DNA of 26,393 bases, taken from positions 1-26,393 of the forward strand of contig JBOGFJ010000057.1 in assembly GCA_050743385.1 (NCBI GenBank). The letters are read 5' to 3'. The DNA is from JACDBD01 sp050743385 (lineage in GTDB: Bacteria > Actinomycetota > Acidimicrobiia > IMCC26256 > JACDBD01). Below the pieces are notes generated by a model. It worked only from the letters and a program-made list of their open reading frames with translations, had not been told where the DNA came from and did no database searches. A program made the translations under genes and the position numbers. This document shows positions 7,565 to 14,074 of the stretch, one piece after another; positions within the stretch are counted from its first letter, which is position 1, and the number at the start of each line of letters is the position of its first letter.

Positions 7565-8965
7565 TCAGTCCTCCACGACGTGCTCGCGGAACGCCGCGCG
7601 CGCCGCGCCCCAACGAACCGGGTCGACGCGACCGTCGGGGCCGATGGCGTCGACCGCCGCCCAGCCCATTGCGAGCGCGTGATGCGTGTTGTCGTGCGCG
7701 AACAGTCCCTGGCGCCCGAAGCTGAGGACGTCGGGCTGTGCGCGCGACCACCGGTCGAGCCGGGCGAAGTCGGTCTCGTAGCCGGTGCCGTACGACGGGT
7801 ACGCGTGCGGCACCCGGCGCACGACGACCTCGGCGGTGGTCGCGTCGGGGAGGCCCTGCGCCGCGAGGCCCGACGCGACCCGCTCGCCCAGCGCGGCGTC
7901 AGCGGCGGTCCAGATTTCGTCGCCGACCGAACACGGCACCTCGGCGCACAGCACGGTGTGGTCGGCGGGGTCGGTGCCGGTGCCGTCGCGGTAGTTCTTC
8001 GGCTCCGAGACCCGGCTGAACGGGACGTCGAGGTCGGGGAAGTAGTGGGCGTCGAACTCCGTGTAGTGGGGCCGCGCGACCGCGAGGTAGACGAGCGCCA
8101 ACGCACGGAACGAGAGCCGGCCGGCGGCGGTGAGCACCTGGGGGGGAGCGGCGGGGCGCGCGATGCGGGCGAGCACCGGCAGTGGGAGCGTCGACCAGGC
8201 CTGTCCCGCAGTCACCGTCGCCCCACCGGCGAGATGAACCTGCGCACCGGGGCCGGTGGTGTCGAGCGCGGTCACGTCCGCGCCCAGCTCGAGCTTCGCG
8301 CCCGCGTCGACGGCGGCGTCCGCCAGCCGCTCGACGATCGAGCCGTAGCCCCGCTTCGGGTAGTAGAAGGCGCGCGCCTCCGGCGAGCGAGCACTCGGTC
8401 GGGCGAGCTTGCGCCACAGCGCGCCCGCTGACCGCGCGCCCACCCGGCGCCGGGCGAGCTCACCACTCAACCGGCTCGGGTCGCGGCCCCAGATCTTGCG
8501 TACATACGGGTCGTAGAAGCCCTCGGCCATCGTCGGCCCGAGCCCCGCCCGGACGACCTCGGCGAACGTGTCTTCTCGCGGGGGGTGCCGCCATCGTGCG
8601 GTGGCCGTGTCGCGCGCCACGCCGAGCGCGAAGCGGGGTGGGAGGTTGCGAATGAGGTCGGCAGGGCGGGGCGGGAACGCAACCCAGCGGCCGCCGATCC
8701 TCACGCGCCCGTGGCGGACGCGGCGCTGCAGGTCGTCGCCGAGGAGCTCACGGAGGAGCTTCATGATCGGCGGCGCGCACGAGGGATGGAGGCGGTGGCT
8801 GCCGTGATCGACCCGCACGCCTGCGACTTCGAAGCTGCCTGCCAGGCCGCCGGGGTTCGGCGCGCGCTCGAGCACGACGACCGGGCGGCCGGCTCGGGCC
8901 AGCCGGTACGCGGCTGCGAGCCCCGCGGGACCCGCGCCGAGGATTGCGATGTCGCGGTCGCTCAC
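7565..8965 (-). CDS. FAD-dependent amine oxidase family oxidoreductase
   Basis: 466-residue flavoprotein. The N-terminus has the dinucleotide-binding motif AILGAGPAGLAAAYRLARAG followed by the acidic FAD-ribose contact in VVLERAPNPGG, as in protoporphyrinogen oxidase-like and UDP-galactopyranose mutase-like enzymes. The C-terminus has the usual FAD-closing stretch (GLFAHDNTHHALAMGWAAVD). The start is GTG at 8965, overlapping the fbpC stop (GTGA). The substrate cannot be told; similar proteins are often encoded beside polyprenyl-linked sugar pathways. A heme-related role near bacterioferritin is possible but unsupported. Confidence 0.8.
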   Translation of the reverse strand: MSDRDIAILGAGPAGLAAAYRLARAGRPVVVLERAPNPGGLAGSFEVAGVRVDHGSHRLHPSCAPPIMKLLRELLGDDLQRRVRHGRVRIGGRWVAFPPRPADLIRNLPPRFALGVARDTATARWRHPPREDTFAEVVRAGLGPTMAEGFYDPYVRKIWGRDPSRLSGELARRRVGARSAGALWRKLARPSARSPEARAFYYPKRGYGSIVERLADAAVDAGAKLELGADVTALDTTGPGAQVHLAGGATVTAGQAWSTLPLPVLARIARPAAPPQVLTAAGRLSFRALALVYLAVARPHYTEFDAHYFPDLDVPFSRVSEPKNYRDGTGTDPADHTVLCAEVPCSVGDEIWTAADAALGERVASGLAAQGLPDATTAEVVVRRVPHAYPSYGTGYETDFARLDRWSRAQPDVLSFGRQGLFAHDNTHHALAMGWAAVDAIGPDGRVDPVRWGAARAAFREHVVED

Positions 8966-9993
8966 GAACCGGCGGCGAACGCGATGACGTCGCCGGTGAC
9001 CGCCACCGACACGCGGTCGCCGGGCTCGAACGCGCGCGCCGGGCCCATACGCGAGCGCACGCGCATCCCGCCGTCGAGCACCGCCTCGACGAGCTGGTCG
9101 TGACCGAAGTAGGTGATTCCCGACACGACCGCGTGCCCGCCACCGTCGAGGCGCAGCCGCACCCGTTCGGGTCGGAGCGCCACGTCGACCGCGCCCGACA
9201 GCCCGTTGGGCTCGGCGACCCGCAGGCGCCCGATCTCGGTCGCGACCGCGTCGCCGTCGACTTCGCCCGGCAGCAGGTCGGCGTCGCCGACGAACGTCGC
9301 CACGAAGCGGTCGGCAGGGCGGGCGTAGAGCTGGGCGGGCTCGTCGACCTGGAGCACACGCCCCGCACGCATCACCGCGATCCTGTCGGCGAGGCTGAGC
9401 GCCTCCTCCTGATCGTGCGTCACGAACACCGCGGTCGCGTCGGCCTGCCGCAGGATCGACCGCACCTCGGCGCGCACGCGCGCCCGCAGGGCGGCGTCGA
9501 GGTTCGAGAACGGCTCGTCGAGGAGCACGAGCGCGGGTTCGGGGGCCAGAGCCCGGGCCATCGCCACCCGCTGCTGCTGGCCACCGGAGAGCTCGTGAGG
9601 CAGCCGGGCGGCCTCGGCCGTCAGGCCCACCAGCTCCAGCATCTCCGCCACCCGCTCGGCCCGGCGGGTCCGGTCGCGCACCCCGTAGCCGACGTTCTGG
9701 GCCACCGTCAGGTGAGGAAAGAGGGCGTAGTCCTGGAATACGACGCCCACCCGGCGCCGCTCCGGCGGCACGAAGCGATCCGGCGCCGCTACCTCCTCGC
9801 CGGCAAGCACCACCGATCCCGCGTCGGGGCGCTCGAAGCCGGCAACGAGCCGCAGGGTGGTGGTCTTCCCGCACCCGCTGGGCCCGAGCAGCGCCAGCAC
9901 CTCACCCCGCTGCACGCCGATGCCCACCCGGTCGACGGCGCGAACCGCACCGAACGCCTTGGTGAGATCTCGACACTCGACGACGGAGGACAC
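8962..9993 (-). CDS. fbpC: ABC transporter ATP-binding protein, probably for iron
   Basis: 343-residue ATPase of the FbpC/PotA/MalK type. Walker A GPSGCGKTT (37-45), Q-loop VVFQDYALFPH (Gln87), signature LSGGQQQR (from 135), Walker B LVLLDEPFSNLD (Glu160) and the switch His193 in VTHDQEEA are all intact. A C-terminal TOBE-like regulatory domain follows (VALRPERVRLRL). It is about 3 kb from fbpAB, which lacks an ATPase, and next to a DtxR-type regulator, so it probably powers that importer. The start is GTG at 9993. Only 25 bp separate it from the divergent dtxR gene, so both promoters share the palindrome at 10000-10013. Confidence 0.9.
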   Translation of the reverse strand: MSSVVECRDLTKAFGAVRAVDRVGIGVQRGEVLALLGPSGCGKTTTLRLVAGFERPDAGSVVLAGEEVAAPDRFVPPERRRVGVVFQDYALFPHLTVAQNVGYGVRDRTRRAERVAEMLELVGLTAEAARLPHELSGGQQQRVAMARALAPEPALVLLDEPFSNLDAALRARVRAEVRSILRQADATAVFVTHDQEEALSLADRIAVMRAGRVLQVDEPAQLYARPADRFVATFVGDADLLPGEVDGDAVATEIGRLRVAEPNGLSGAVDVALRPERVRLRLDGGGHAVVSGITYFGHDQLVEAVLDGGMRVRSRMGPARAFEPGDRVSVAVTGDVIAFAAGS

Positions 9994-9999
9994 GCCTGG

Positions 10000-10013
10000 T
10001 CAGGGTACCCTTA
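10000..10013 (+). promoter_or_regulatory. Palindromic operator overlapping the dtxR -10 box
   Basis: AGGGTACCCT (10002-10011) is a perfect 10-bp palindrome. Read on the minus strand the wider site is TAAGG-GTAC-CCTGA, close to the site at fbpA. It contains TACCCT (10006-10011), a -10 candidate ending 7 nt before the dtxR ATG, which suggests a leaderless and autoregulated transcript. It also lies just upstream of fbpC on the other strand. Confidence 0.55.
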
Positions 10014-10018
10014 GCCAC

Positions 10019-10681
10019 ATGGCCGAGCTGCACGACACCACGGAGGAGTACCTCGAGACGATCCTCGCCATCGAGGAGGAGGGCGTGCCCCCGTTGCGTG
10101 CCCGTCTCGTCGAGCGGCTCGAGCTCTCGGCCGCGGCGGTATCGGAGACCGTGCACCGTCTCGGGGAGCTCGGCTACGTCAAGCTCGGTGCCGACCGCGC
10201 GATCCGGCTCACCCCGAAAGGCCGTCAGCTCGCGACCACGGTCGTGCGCCGCCACCGCCTCGCCGAGCGGCTGCTCACCGACGTGATCGGACTCGAGTGG
10301 GAGAAGGTGCACCGGGAGGCCGCCCGGTGGGAGCACGCGATCTCGTCCGACGTCGAGGAGAAGCTGGTCGAGCTGCTCGGCGACCCGATGACGTGCCCGC
10401 ACGGCAACCCGATCCCGGGGGCTCGGCGCCAGGTGAAGGCGGAGCCGACGGTGCGGCTGGTCGCGTCAGAGCCTGGGCCGGTGACGGTCGCCCGCATCAG
10501 CGAGAAGCTCGAGCTCAACGACGACAGCCTGCGGCTCCTCGCCCATGCTCGGCTCATCCCTGGTTGTACGGCGACCGTGCTCGAGAGCGGCGGCAGCGGG
10601 GTGAAGGTCAAGACCTCGGTCGGCGAGCACACCGTGCCGGTCGACGTCGCCGAGCAGCTCTACGTGGCCGCGAAGGCTTAG
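10019..10681 (+). CDS. DtxR/IdeR-family metal-dependent transcriptional regulator
   Basis: 220-residue regulator with an N-terminal winged helix (LRARLVERLELSAAAVSETV), a central metal-binding dimerisation domain (HRLAERLLTDVIGL, VHREAARWEH) and a C-terminal SH3-like domain. In this family metal binding drives DNA binding and repression of uptake genes. Numbering matches C. diphtheriae DtxR without gaps through residue 109: His79, Glu83, His98, Glu105 and His106 are kept, but Met10 is Glu and Cys102 is Ala. Cys126 and His128 occur in CPHGNPIPG, where DtxR has SPFGNPIPG. Whether it senses iron or manganese is therefore open; the neighbours favour iron. It is divergent from fbpC and its stop overlaps that of the convergent next gene. 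Confidence 0.93.
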   Translation: MAELHDTTEEYLETILAIEEEGVPPLRARLVERLELSAAAVSETVHRLGELGYVKLGADRAIRLTPKGRQLATTVVRRHRLAERLLTDVIGLEWEKVHREAARWEHAISSDVEEKLVELLGDPMTCPHGNPIPGARRQVKAEPTVRLVASEPGPVTVARISEKLELNDDSLRLLAHARLIPGCTATVLESGGSGVKVKTSVGEHTVPVDVAEQLYVAAKA

Positions 10682-11178
10682 AACTCCTCGCGCGCCGCCC
10701 AGCGGCGCCACACGGCGGCGTGGTCGGCCTCGAGGCGCTCGAGCTCGCGCTCGACGGCCAGCAGCGGGTCGTCGACGTCGACGTCCCCCCGAGCCCGCCG
10801 CCACCACCACCGCAGAGGGATGCGGGCACGGGCGGCCTCCATCGCGTCGAACGCGGCGTCTGCCTCCCCGACCAGCGGATCGCGCACGCCGAGCGACTGC
10901 ACGACCAGCGCTCGGGCGGCGCGCGTCACCTGTGTCGCGTCGAGCACCCCGCCGACGCGCCGGTCGATACGCCGGAGTTGGCGTCCGAGGCGATCGACGG
11001 CGCGCCGCGCCGATGCGCGGTCGGTCTCGGCCATCCGCGCGTACGAGCGGATCGCCCGGCGGTCACCCTCCCGGCGGCGCAGGCCGCGCGTGATCGCGGC
11101 CGTGCCGGTGTCGACGGAGTCCTCGTGTCGGCGGAGCAGCAGGGCGAGGAACTCGTCGAGCCCGCAAGCCCCCGTCAC
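10678..11178 (-). CDS. Unknown protein, Arg-rich, probably helical
   Basis: 166 residues, not recognised. It is rich in Arg, Ala, Asp and Glu with long stretches likely to be helical or coiled coil (ETDRASARRAVDRLGRQLRR and ERELERLEADHAAVWRRW). An unusual RWWWRRAR patch near residue 125 could bind a membrane or nucleic acid. There is no signal peptide and no Cys pair. GTG at 11178 overlaps the stop of the MoaD/ThiS-like gene (GTGA), so it is the third gene of the thrC operon and should share its riboswitch control. The stop TAA overlaps the dtxR stop on the other strand. Confidence 0.65.
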   Translation of the reverse strand: MTGACGLDEFLALLLRRHEDSVDTGTAAITRGLRRREGDRRAIRSYARMAETDRASARRAVDRLGRQLRRIDRRVGGVLDATQVTRAARALVVQSLGVRDPLVGEADAAFDAMEAARARIPLRWWWRRARGDVDVDDPLLAVERELERLEADHAAVWRRWAAREEF

Positions 11179-11450
11179 CCCCCGGCGACCGCCGGGACGA
11201 TGCTGACGACCTGGCCGTCGACCACCGCAGTGTCGACGCCCTGGAGGAAGCGGATGTCCTCGTCGGCGACGAACACGTTGACGAAGCGGCGCAGCTCGCC
11301 GTTGTCGTCGTGCAGACGCGCCGCGAAGCCGGGGTGACGCTCTTCGAGCGCCTCCAAGATCTCGGCGACGGTCTTGCCCTCGAGCGTGAACTCGGACGCA
11401 CCACCCGAGAGCTCGCGCAGCTGGGTCGGGATTCTCACGGTGACGGCCAC
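11175..11450 (-). CDS. MoaD/ThiS-like small sulfur-carrier protein
   Basis: 91-residue ubiquitin-fold protein. It starts VTVRIPTQLRELSGG, contains the family-like VAEILEALEERHPGFAARL, and ends in Ala-Gly-Gly, the free Gly-Gly tail that is adenylated and thiocarboxylated in MoaD, ThiS and CysO. GTG at 11450 is chosen because AGGAG sits 5 nt upstream. It follows the threonine synthase-like gene by 16 nt. In M. tuberculosis the homologous CysO feeds sulfur to the PLP enzyme CysM; by analogy this carrier may feed the PLP enzyme next to it. No E1-like activating enzyme or Mec-type JAMM protease is in the window. Confidence 0.88.
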   Translation of the reverse strand: MAVTVRIPTQLRELSGGASEFTLEGKTVAEILEALEERHPGFAARLHDDNGELRRFVNVFVADEDIRFLQGVDTAVVDGQVVSIVPAVAGG

Positions 11451-11466
11451 CGGTGCTCCTGTTCCT

Positions 11467-12708
11467 CTACTCGTCGATCTGCTCGGGGTCGAATGCCTCG
11501 TGGAACGCGTCGATCGTGGGGCCGATGGTCGCCGTCGGACCGGCGACGGCCTCGACCGCGTCGAGCGTCTTGAGGCCGAGCCCGGTGATGTACACGACCA
11601 CCCGCTCGTCGCGGCCGACCACACCTTCCTCGGCCAGCCGCTTCAGCGATGCCACGGTCACGCCGCCCGCTGTCTCGGCGAAGATCCCCTCGGTGCGGGC
11701 GAGGAGCTGGATGCCCTCCACGACCTCGCCGTCGCTCACCGCCGCGAGGCCGCCCTCGGACTGACGGACGGCGTCGAGGGCGAAGTAGCCGTCGGCGGGG
11801 TTCCCGATCGCGAGCGACTTGGCGATCGTGTCCGGCTTCACCGGGCGGATGGTGTCTGAGCCGTCGCGCCACGCCGTCGCGACCGGCGAACATCCCAGGG
11901 CCTGTGCACCCGATACCCGCACGGTCGGCTCGCGGTCGAGGAGACCGACCTCGTGCAGCTCGTCGAAGCCTTTGCGGATCTTCGTGAGCAGCGAGCCGCT
12001 GGCGACCGGTACCACCACGTGGTCGGGTGTCTCCCAACCGAGCTGCTCGGCGGTCTCGAACGCGAGCGTCTTCGAGCCTTCGGCGTAGAAGGGGCGAACG
12101 TTCACATTGACGAACGCCCAGCGGTAGGTGCCGGCAAGCTCGGCGCACAACCGGTTCACGTCGTCGTAGTTGCCGTTGATCGCGACGACGTTGCCGCCGT
12201 AGACCGCGGTGGTGACGACCTTGGCTCGCTCGAGGTTCGACGGGATGAAGACATAGCTACGCAGGCCGGCGCGGGCGGCGTGCGCCGCGACCGAGTTGGC
12301 GAGATTGCCGGTCGACGCGCACGCGGCGGTCTTGAACCCGAACTCGAGCGCTTTCGAGAGTGCGACCGATGCCACCCGGTCCTTGAACGAGTTCGTCGGG
12401 TTGAGGGTGTCGTTCTTCACCCACACTTCCCCGAGACCGAGCGCAGCGGCGAGGCGGTCGGCCCGCACGAGGGGCGTGAACCCGGCACCGAGGTCGACCG
12501 CGTGGCCACGCTCGACGGGAAGGAGGTCGGCGTAGCGCCAGATGCTCGCGGGCCCGGCGGCGATGCGTTCCCGGCTCACGGCGGCGGTGATCGCCTCGTA
12601 GTCGTACGTCACCTCCAGCGGACCGAAGCACCACTCGCAGGTGTAGACGGGCGCAACCTCGTACTCCTTGCCGCATTCCCGGCAGCGGAGCCCGTGGACG
12701 TGAGCCAT
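11467..12708 (-). CDS. thrC: Threonine synthase-like PLP enzyme with Zn-ribbon
   Basis: 413-residue fold-type II PLP enzyme. An N-terminal zinc ribbon has Cys9-x2-Cys12 and Cys24-x2-Cys27. The PLP lysine is Lys109 in NPTNSFKDR, and CASTGNLANSVAAHAA is the typical phosphate/PLP loop region. Threonine synthase converts O-phosphohomoserine to threonine and phosphate. ATG at 12708 is preceded by a very strong GAGGAGGAGGAAC site. A SAM-I riboswitch lies in its leader and a MoaD/ThiS-like gene follows. That context is unusual for threonine synthesis and typical of sulfur amino acid genes, so the true reaction may be sulfur transfer to O-phosphohomoserine. By sequence alone threonine synthase is the safe call. 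Confidence 0.9.
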   Translation of the reverse strand: MAHVHGLRCRECGKEYEVAPVYTCEWCFGPLEVTYDYEAITAAVSRERIAAGPASIWRYADLLPVERGHAVDLGAGFTPLVRADRLAAALGLGEVWVKNDTLNPTNSFKDRVASVALSKALEFGFKTAACASTGNLANSVAAHAARAGLRSYVFIPSNLERAKVVTTAVYGGNVVAINGNYDDVNRLCAELAGTYRWAFVNVNVRPFYAEGSKTLAFETAEQLGWETPDHVVVPVASGSLLTKIRKGFDELHEVGLLDREPTVRVSGAQALGCSPVATAWRDGSDTIRPVKPDTIAKSLAIGNPADGYFALDAVRQSEGGLAAVSDGEVVEGIQLLARTEGIFAETAGGVTVASLKRLAEEGVVGRDERVVVYITGLGLKTLDAVEAVAGPTATIGPTIDAFHEAFDPEQIDE

Positions 12709-12782
12709 GTTCCTCCTCCTCGTCGCCGGGGTCACTCGCCCCGGACTCTCGACGCGCTCTCGAGCGCTTCGAGCGGAGGAAC
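12709..12782 (-). promoter_or_regulatory. Riboswitch expression platform: SD and anti-SD
   Basis: The thrC Shine-Dalgarno GGAGGAAC (12716-12709) is exactly complementary, over 8 nt, to GTTCCTCC (12782-12775) in the same leader. The anti-SD lies within a local hairpin GAGCGG-TTCCT-CCGCTC. Further downstream are CCGGGG/CCCCGG and GCGCTC/GAGCGC hairpins. No T-run terminator is seen, so control at translation is more likely than attenuation. Confidence 0.6.
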
Positions 12783-12793
12783 CGCTCTTAGCT

Positions 12794-12893
12794 GCTCATC
12801 GTTCAGGCATTGGCACCGGGTCCCGCCCGTGTTCAGGCGGTGGCTGGTTGCCGCGGCGTCTTCGGGCCTGTCCCTCGGCCGCTCTTGATGAGC
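12794..12893 (-). promoter_or_regulatory. SAM-I (S-box) riboswitch upstream of thrC
   Basis: A complete S-box aptamer of 100 nt. P1 is GCTCATC (12893-12887) paired with GATGAGC (12800-12794), 7 bp perfect. The conserved AAGAG follows the 5' P1 strand. GGGACAGGCCC (12874-12864), GGCAACC (12852-12846) and GGTGCCAA (12817-12810) are the family's conserved segments in the right order, with a P3 hairpin CCGCC/GGCGG between the last two. It binds S-adenosylmethionine and normally turns the gene off when SAM is plentiful. Confidence 0.95.
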
Positions 12894-12906
12894 GCGTGCG
12901 GCAGAA

Positions 12907-12912
12907 ACGGTA
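12907..12912 (-). promoter_or_regulatory. Candidate -10 box for the riboswitch-thrC transcript
   Basis: Minus-strand TGC-TACCGT is an extended -10 (TGN) with the TANNNT pattern. Transcription would start about 7 nt on, near 12900, just before the riboswitch P1 strand at 12893. Confidence 0.5.
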
Positions 12913-12946
12913 GCACTCCGGAGGTTTCGGCCGCTCGAACGGTGCG

Positions 12947-12952
12947 TAGGCT
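12947..12952 (+). promoter_or_regulatory. Candidate -10 box for leaderless gpgS mRNA
   Basis: TAGGCT ends 6 nt before the GTG start of gpgS, the spacing expected if transcription begins at or next to the start codon. No ribosome binding site is seen upstream of the GTG. Confidence 0.5.
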
Positions 12953-12958
12953 GGCCGC

Positions 12959-13885
12959 GTGCTCTCGGTCGGAGAGGGGTCCGCCGCCGTCCGGGCCCTG
13001 GCCGCGGCCAAGGCCCGTCAAGGCCTCACGCTGTCGGTGTGCCTGCCGGCGCGCGACGAGGAGGCCACCGTCGGGACGATCGTGACGGCCATCCGCGACC
13101 AGCTGATGGAATGGGCTCCGCTCGTCGACGAGGTCGTCGTCGTCGACGACGGGTCGGTCGACGGCACCGCCCGTATCGCGCATCTCGCCGGCGCCCGGGT
13201 GTTCGCAGCCGAATCGGTGCTCCCCGCTCTCCCGACCGGTTCGGGGAAGGGCAACGCGCTCTGGAAGTCGCTGTTCGTCAGCGAGGGCGACCTGCTTTGT
13301 TTCCTCGACGCCGACATCCGCAACTTCGAGCCGCACTTCGTCACCAACCTGGTCGCGCCCCTGCTCGTGGACTCGCAGATCGGGATGGTGAAGGGCTACT
13401 ACCGCCGGCCGATCGACGGTGAGCCCAGCGGTGGGGGGCGCGTCACCGAGCTCATGGCGCGCCCGCTCCTCTCGCACCTGTTCCCGGAGCTGACCCGCTT
13501 CGTCCAGCCCCTGTCGGGTGAGTACGCGGCGCGGCGCGACGTGCTCGAGGCAGTGCCGTTCGTGCAGGGGTGGGGCGTCGAGATCGGTCTGCTCGTCGAC
13601 GTCGCCGCCCGGTACGGCCTCGAGGCGGTCACGCAGGCCGATCTCGGCGTGCGCGTCCACCGCAACCGCTCGCTCGACGACCTGGGAATCCAGGCACTTG
13701 CGATCCTGATCACCGGCCTCCGGCGGGCCGGGCTCGCGCCCGATCATTCGAGCGTGGTCACGGAGCTGCGCCGCTTCGACCCCGAGCTGCGGCCCGAGCA
13801 TGTCGCGGTCGAGGTGCGCGAGCGCCCGCCGATGCTCACGATCCCGGCCTACCGCGCCAAGTTCGGCCGCGAGCTCTCCGCCTAG
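12959..13885 (+). CDS. gpgS: Glucosyl-3-phosphoglycerate synthase
   Basis: 308-residue GT-A enzyme of the GT81 type, close in length to the mycobacterial enzyme. It transfers glucose from an NDP-glucose to 3-phosphoglycerate, the first step to glucosylglycerate or to methylglucose lipopolysaccharide. The sequence shows LSVCLPARDEEATVGTIV, VVVDDGSVDGT, the family stretch TGSGKGNALWKS, metal-binding DAD in CFLDADIRNF (117-119), PLSGEYAARRDVLEAVPF and WGVEIGLLVD. The start is GTG at 12959, 6 nt after a TAGGCT box. It is convergent with a glycerate kinase gene and begins the osmolyte block. No GpgP phosphatase is recognised in the window. Confidence 0.92.
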   Translation: MLSVGEGSAAVRALAAAKARQGLTLSVCLPARDEEATVGTIVTAIRDQLMEWAPLVDEVVVVDDGSVDGTARIAHLAGARVFAAESVLPALPTGSGKGNALWKSLFVSEGDLLCFLDADIRNFEPHFVTNLVAPLLVDSQIGMVKGYYRRPIDGEPSGGGRVTELMARPLLSHLFPELTRFVQPLSGEYAARRDVLEAVPFVQGWGVEIGLLVDVAARYGLEAVTQADLGVRVHRNRSLDDLGIQALAILITGLRRAGLAPDHSSVVTELRRFDPELRPEHVAVEVRERPPMLTIPAYRAKFGRELSA

Positions 13886-13897
13886 GCATCGGAGATC

Positions 13898-14074
13898 GCG
13901 CCGCGGCCGGCTTCGAGGGCGGCCTCTTCCTTCTCTGGTCGCGCTCGCTTCGCTCGCCGCTCCCGCACGCAGCTGGCAACCCGGGGGCGGGCGAAGCCCG
14001 CCCCCTCCCTGCGGGCTGGCAGCTCCTACGAGGCCGAAAGAGCGCCGCGGCCGGCTTCGAGGGCGGCCTCTTCC
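13898..14074. repeat. 33-bp perfect direct repeats flanking element copy B
   Basis: The same 33 bp occur at 13898-13930 and 14042-14074, starting GCGCCGCGGCCGGC and ending GGCCTCTTCC. The right copy is the 3' coding end of the glycerate kinase gene. The left copy, read on the minus strand, encodes the same residues EEAALEAGRGA and runs on to ISDA and a stop. The 111 bp between them is the repeat element. Confidence 0.95.
13931..14041 (+). repeat. Dispersed hairpin element, copy B
   Basis: 111 bp between the direct repeats. Core 13932-13970 begins TCTCTGGTCGCGCTCGCTTC and ends TCCCGCACGC. The hairpin is GGGGGCGGGC (13983-13992), loop GAA, GCCCGCCCCC (13996-14005), perfect over 10 bp. After it comes a stretch ending GCGGGCTGGCAG that copy C shares. 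It now supplies the last codons and the stop of the glycerate kinase gene. Confidence 0.9.
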
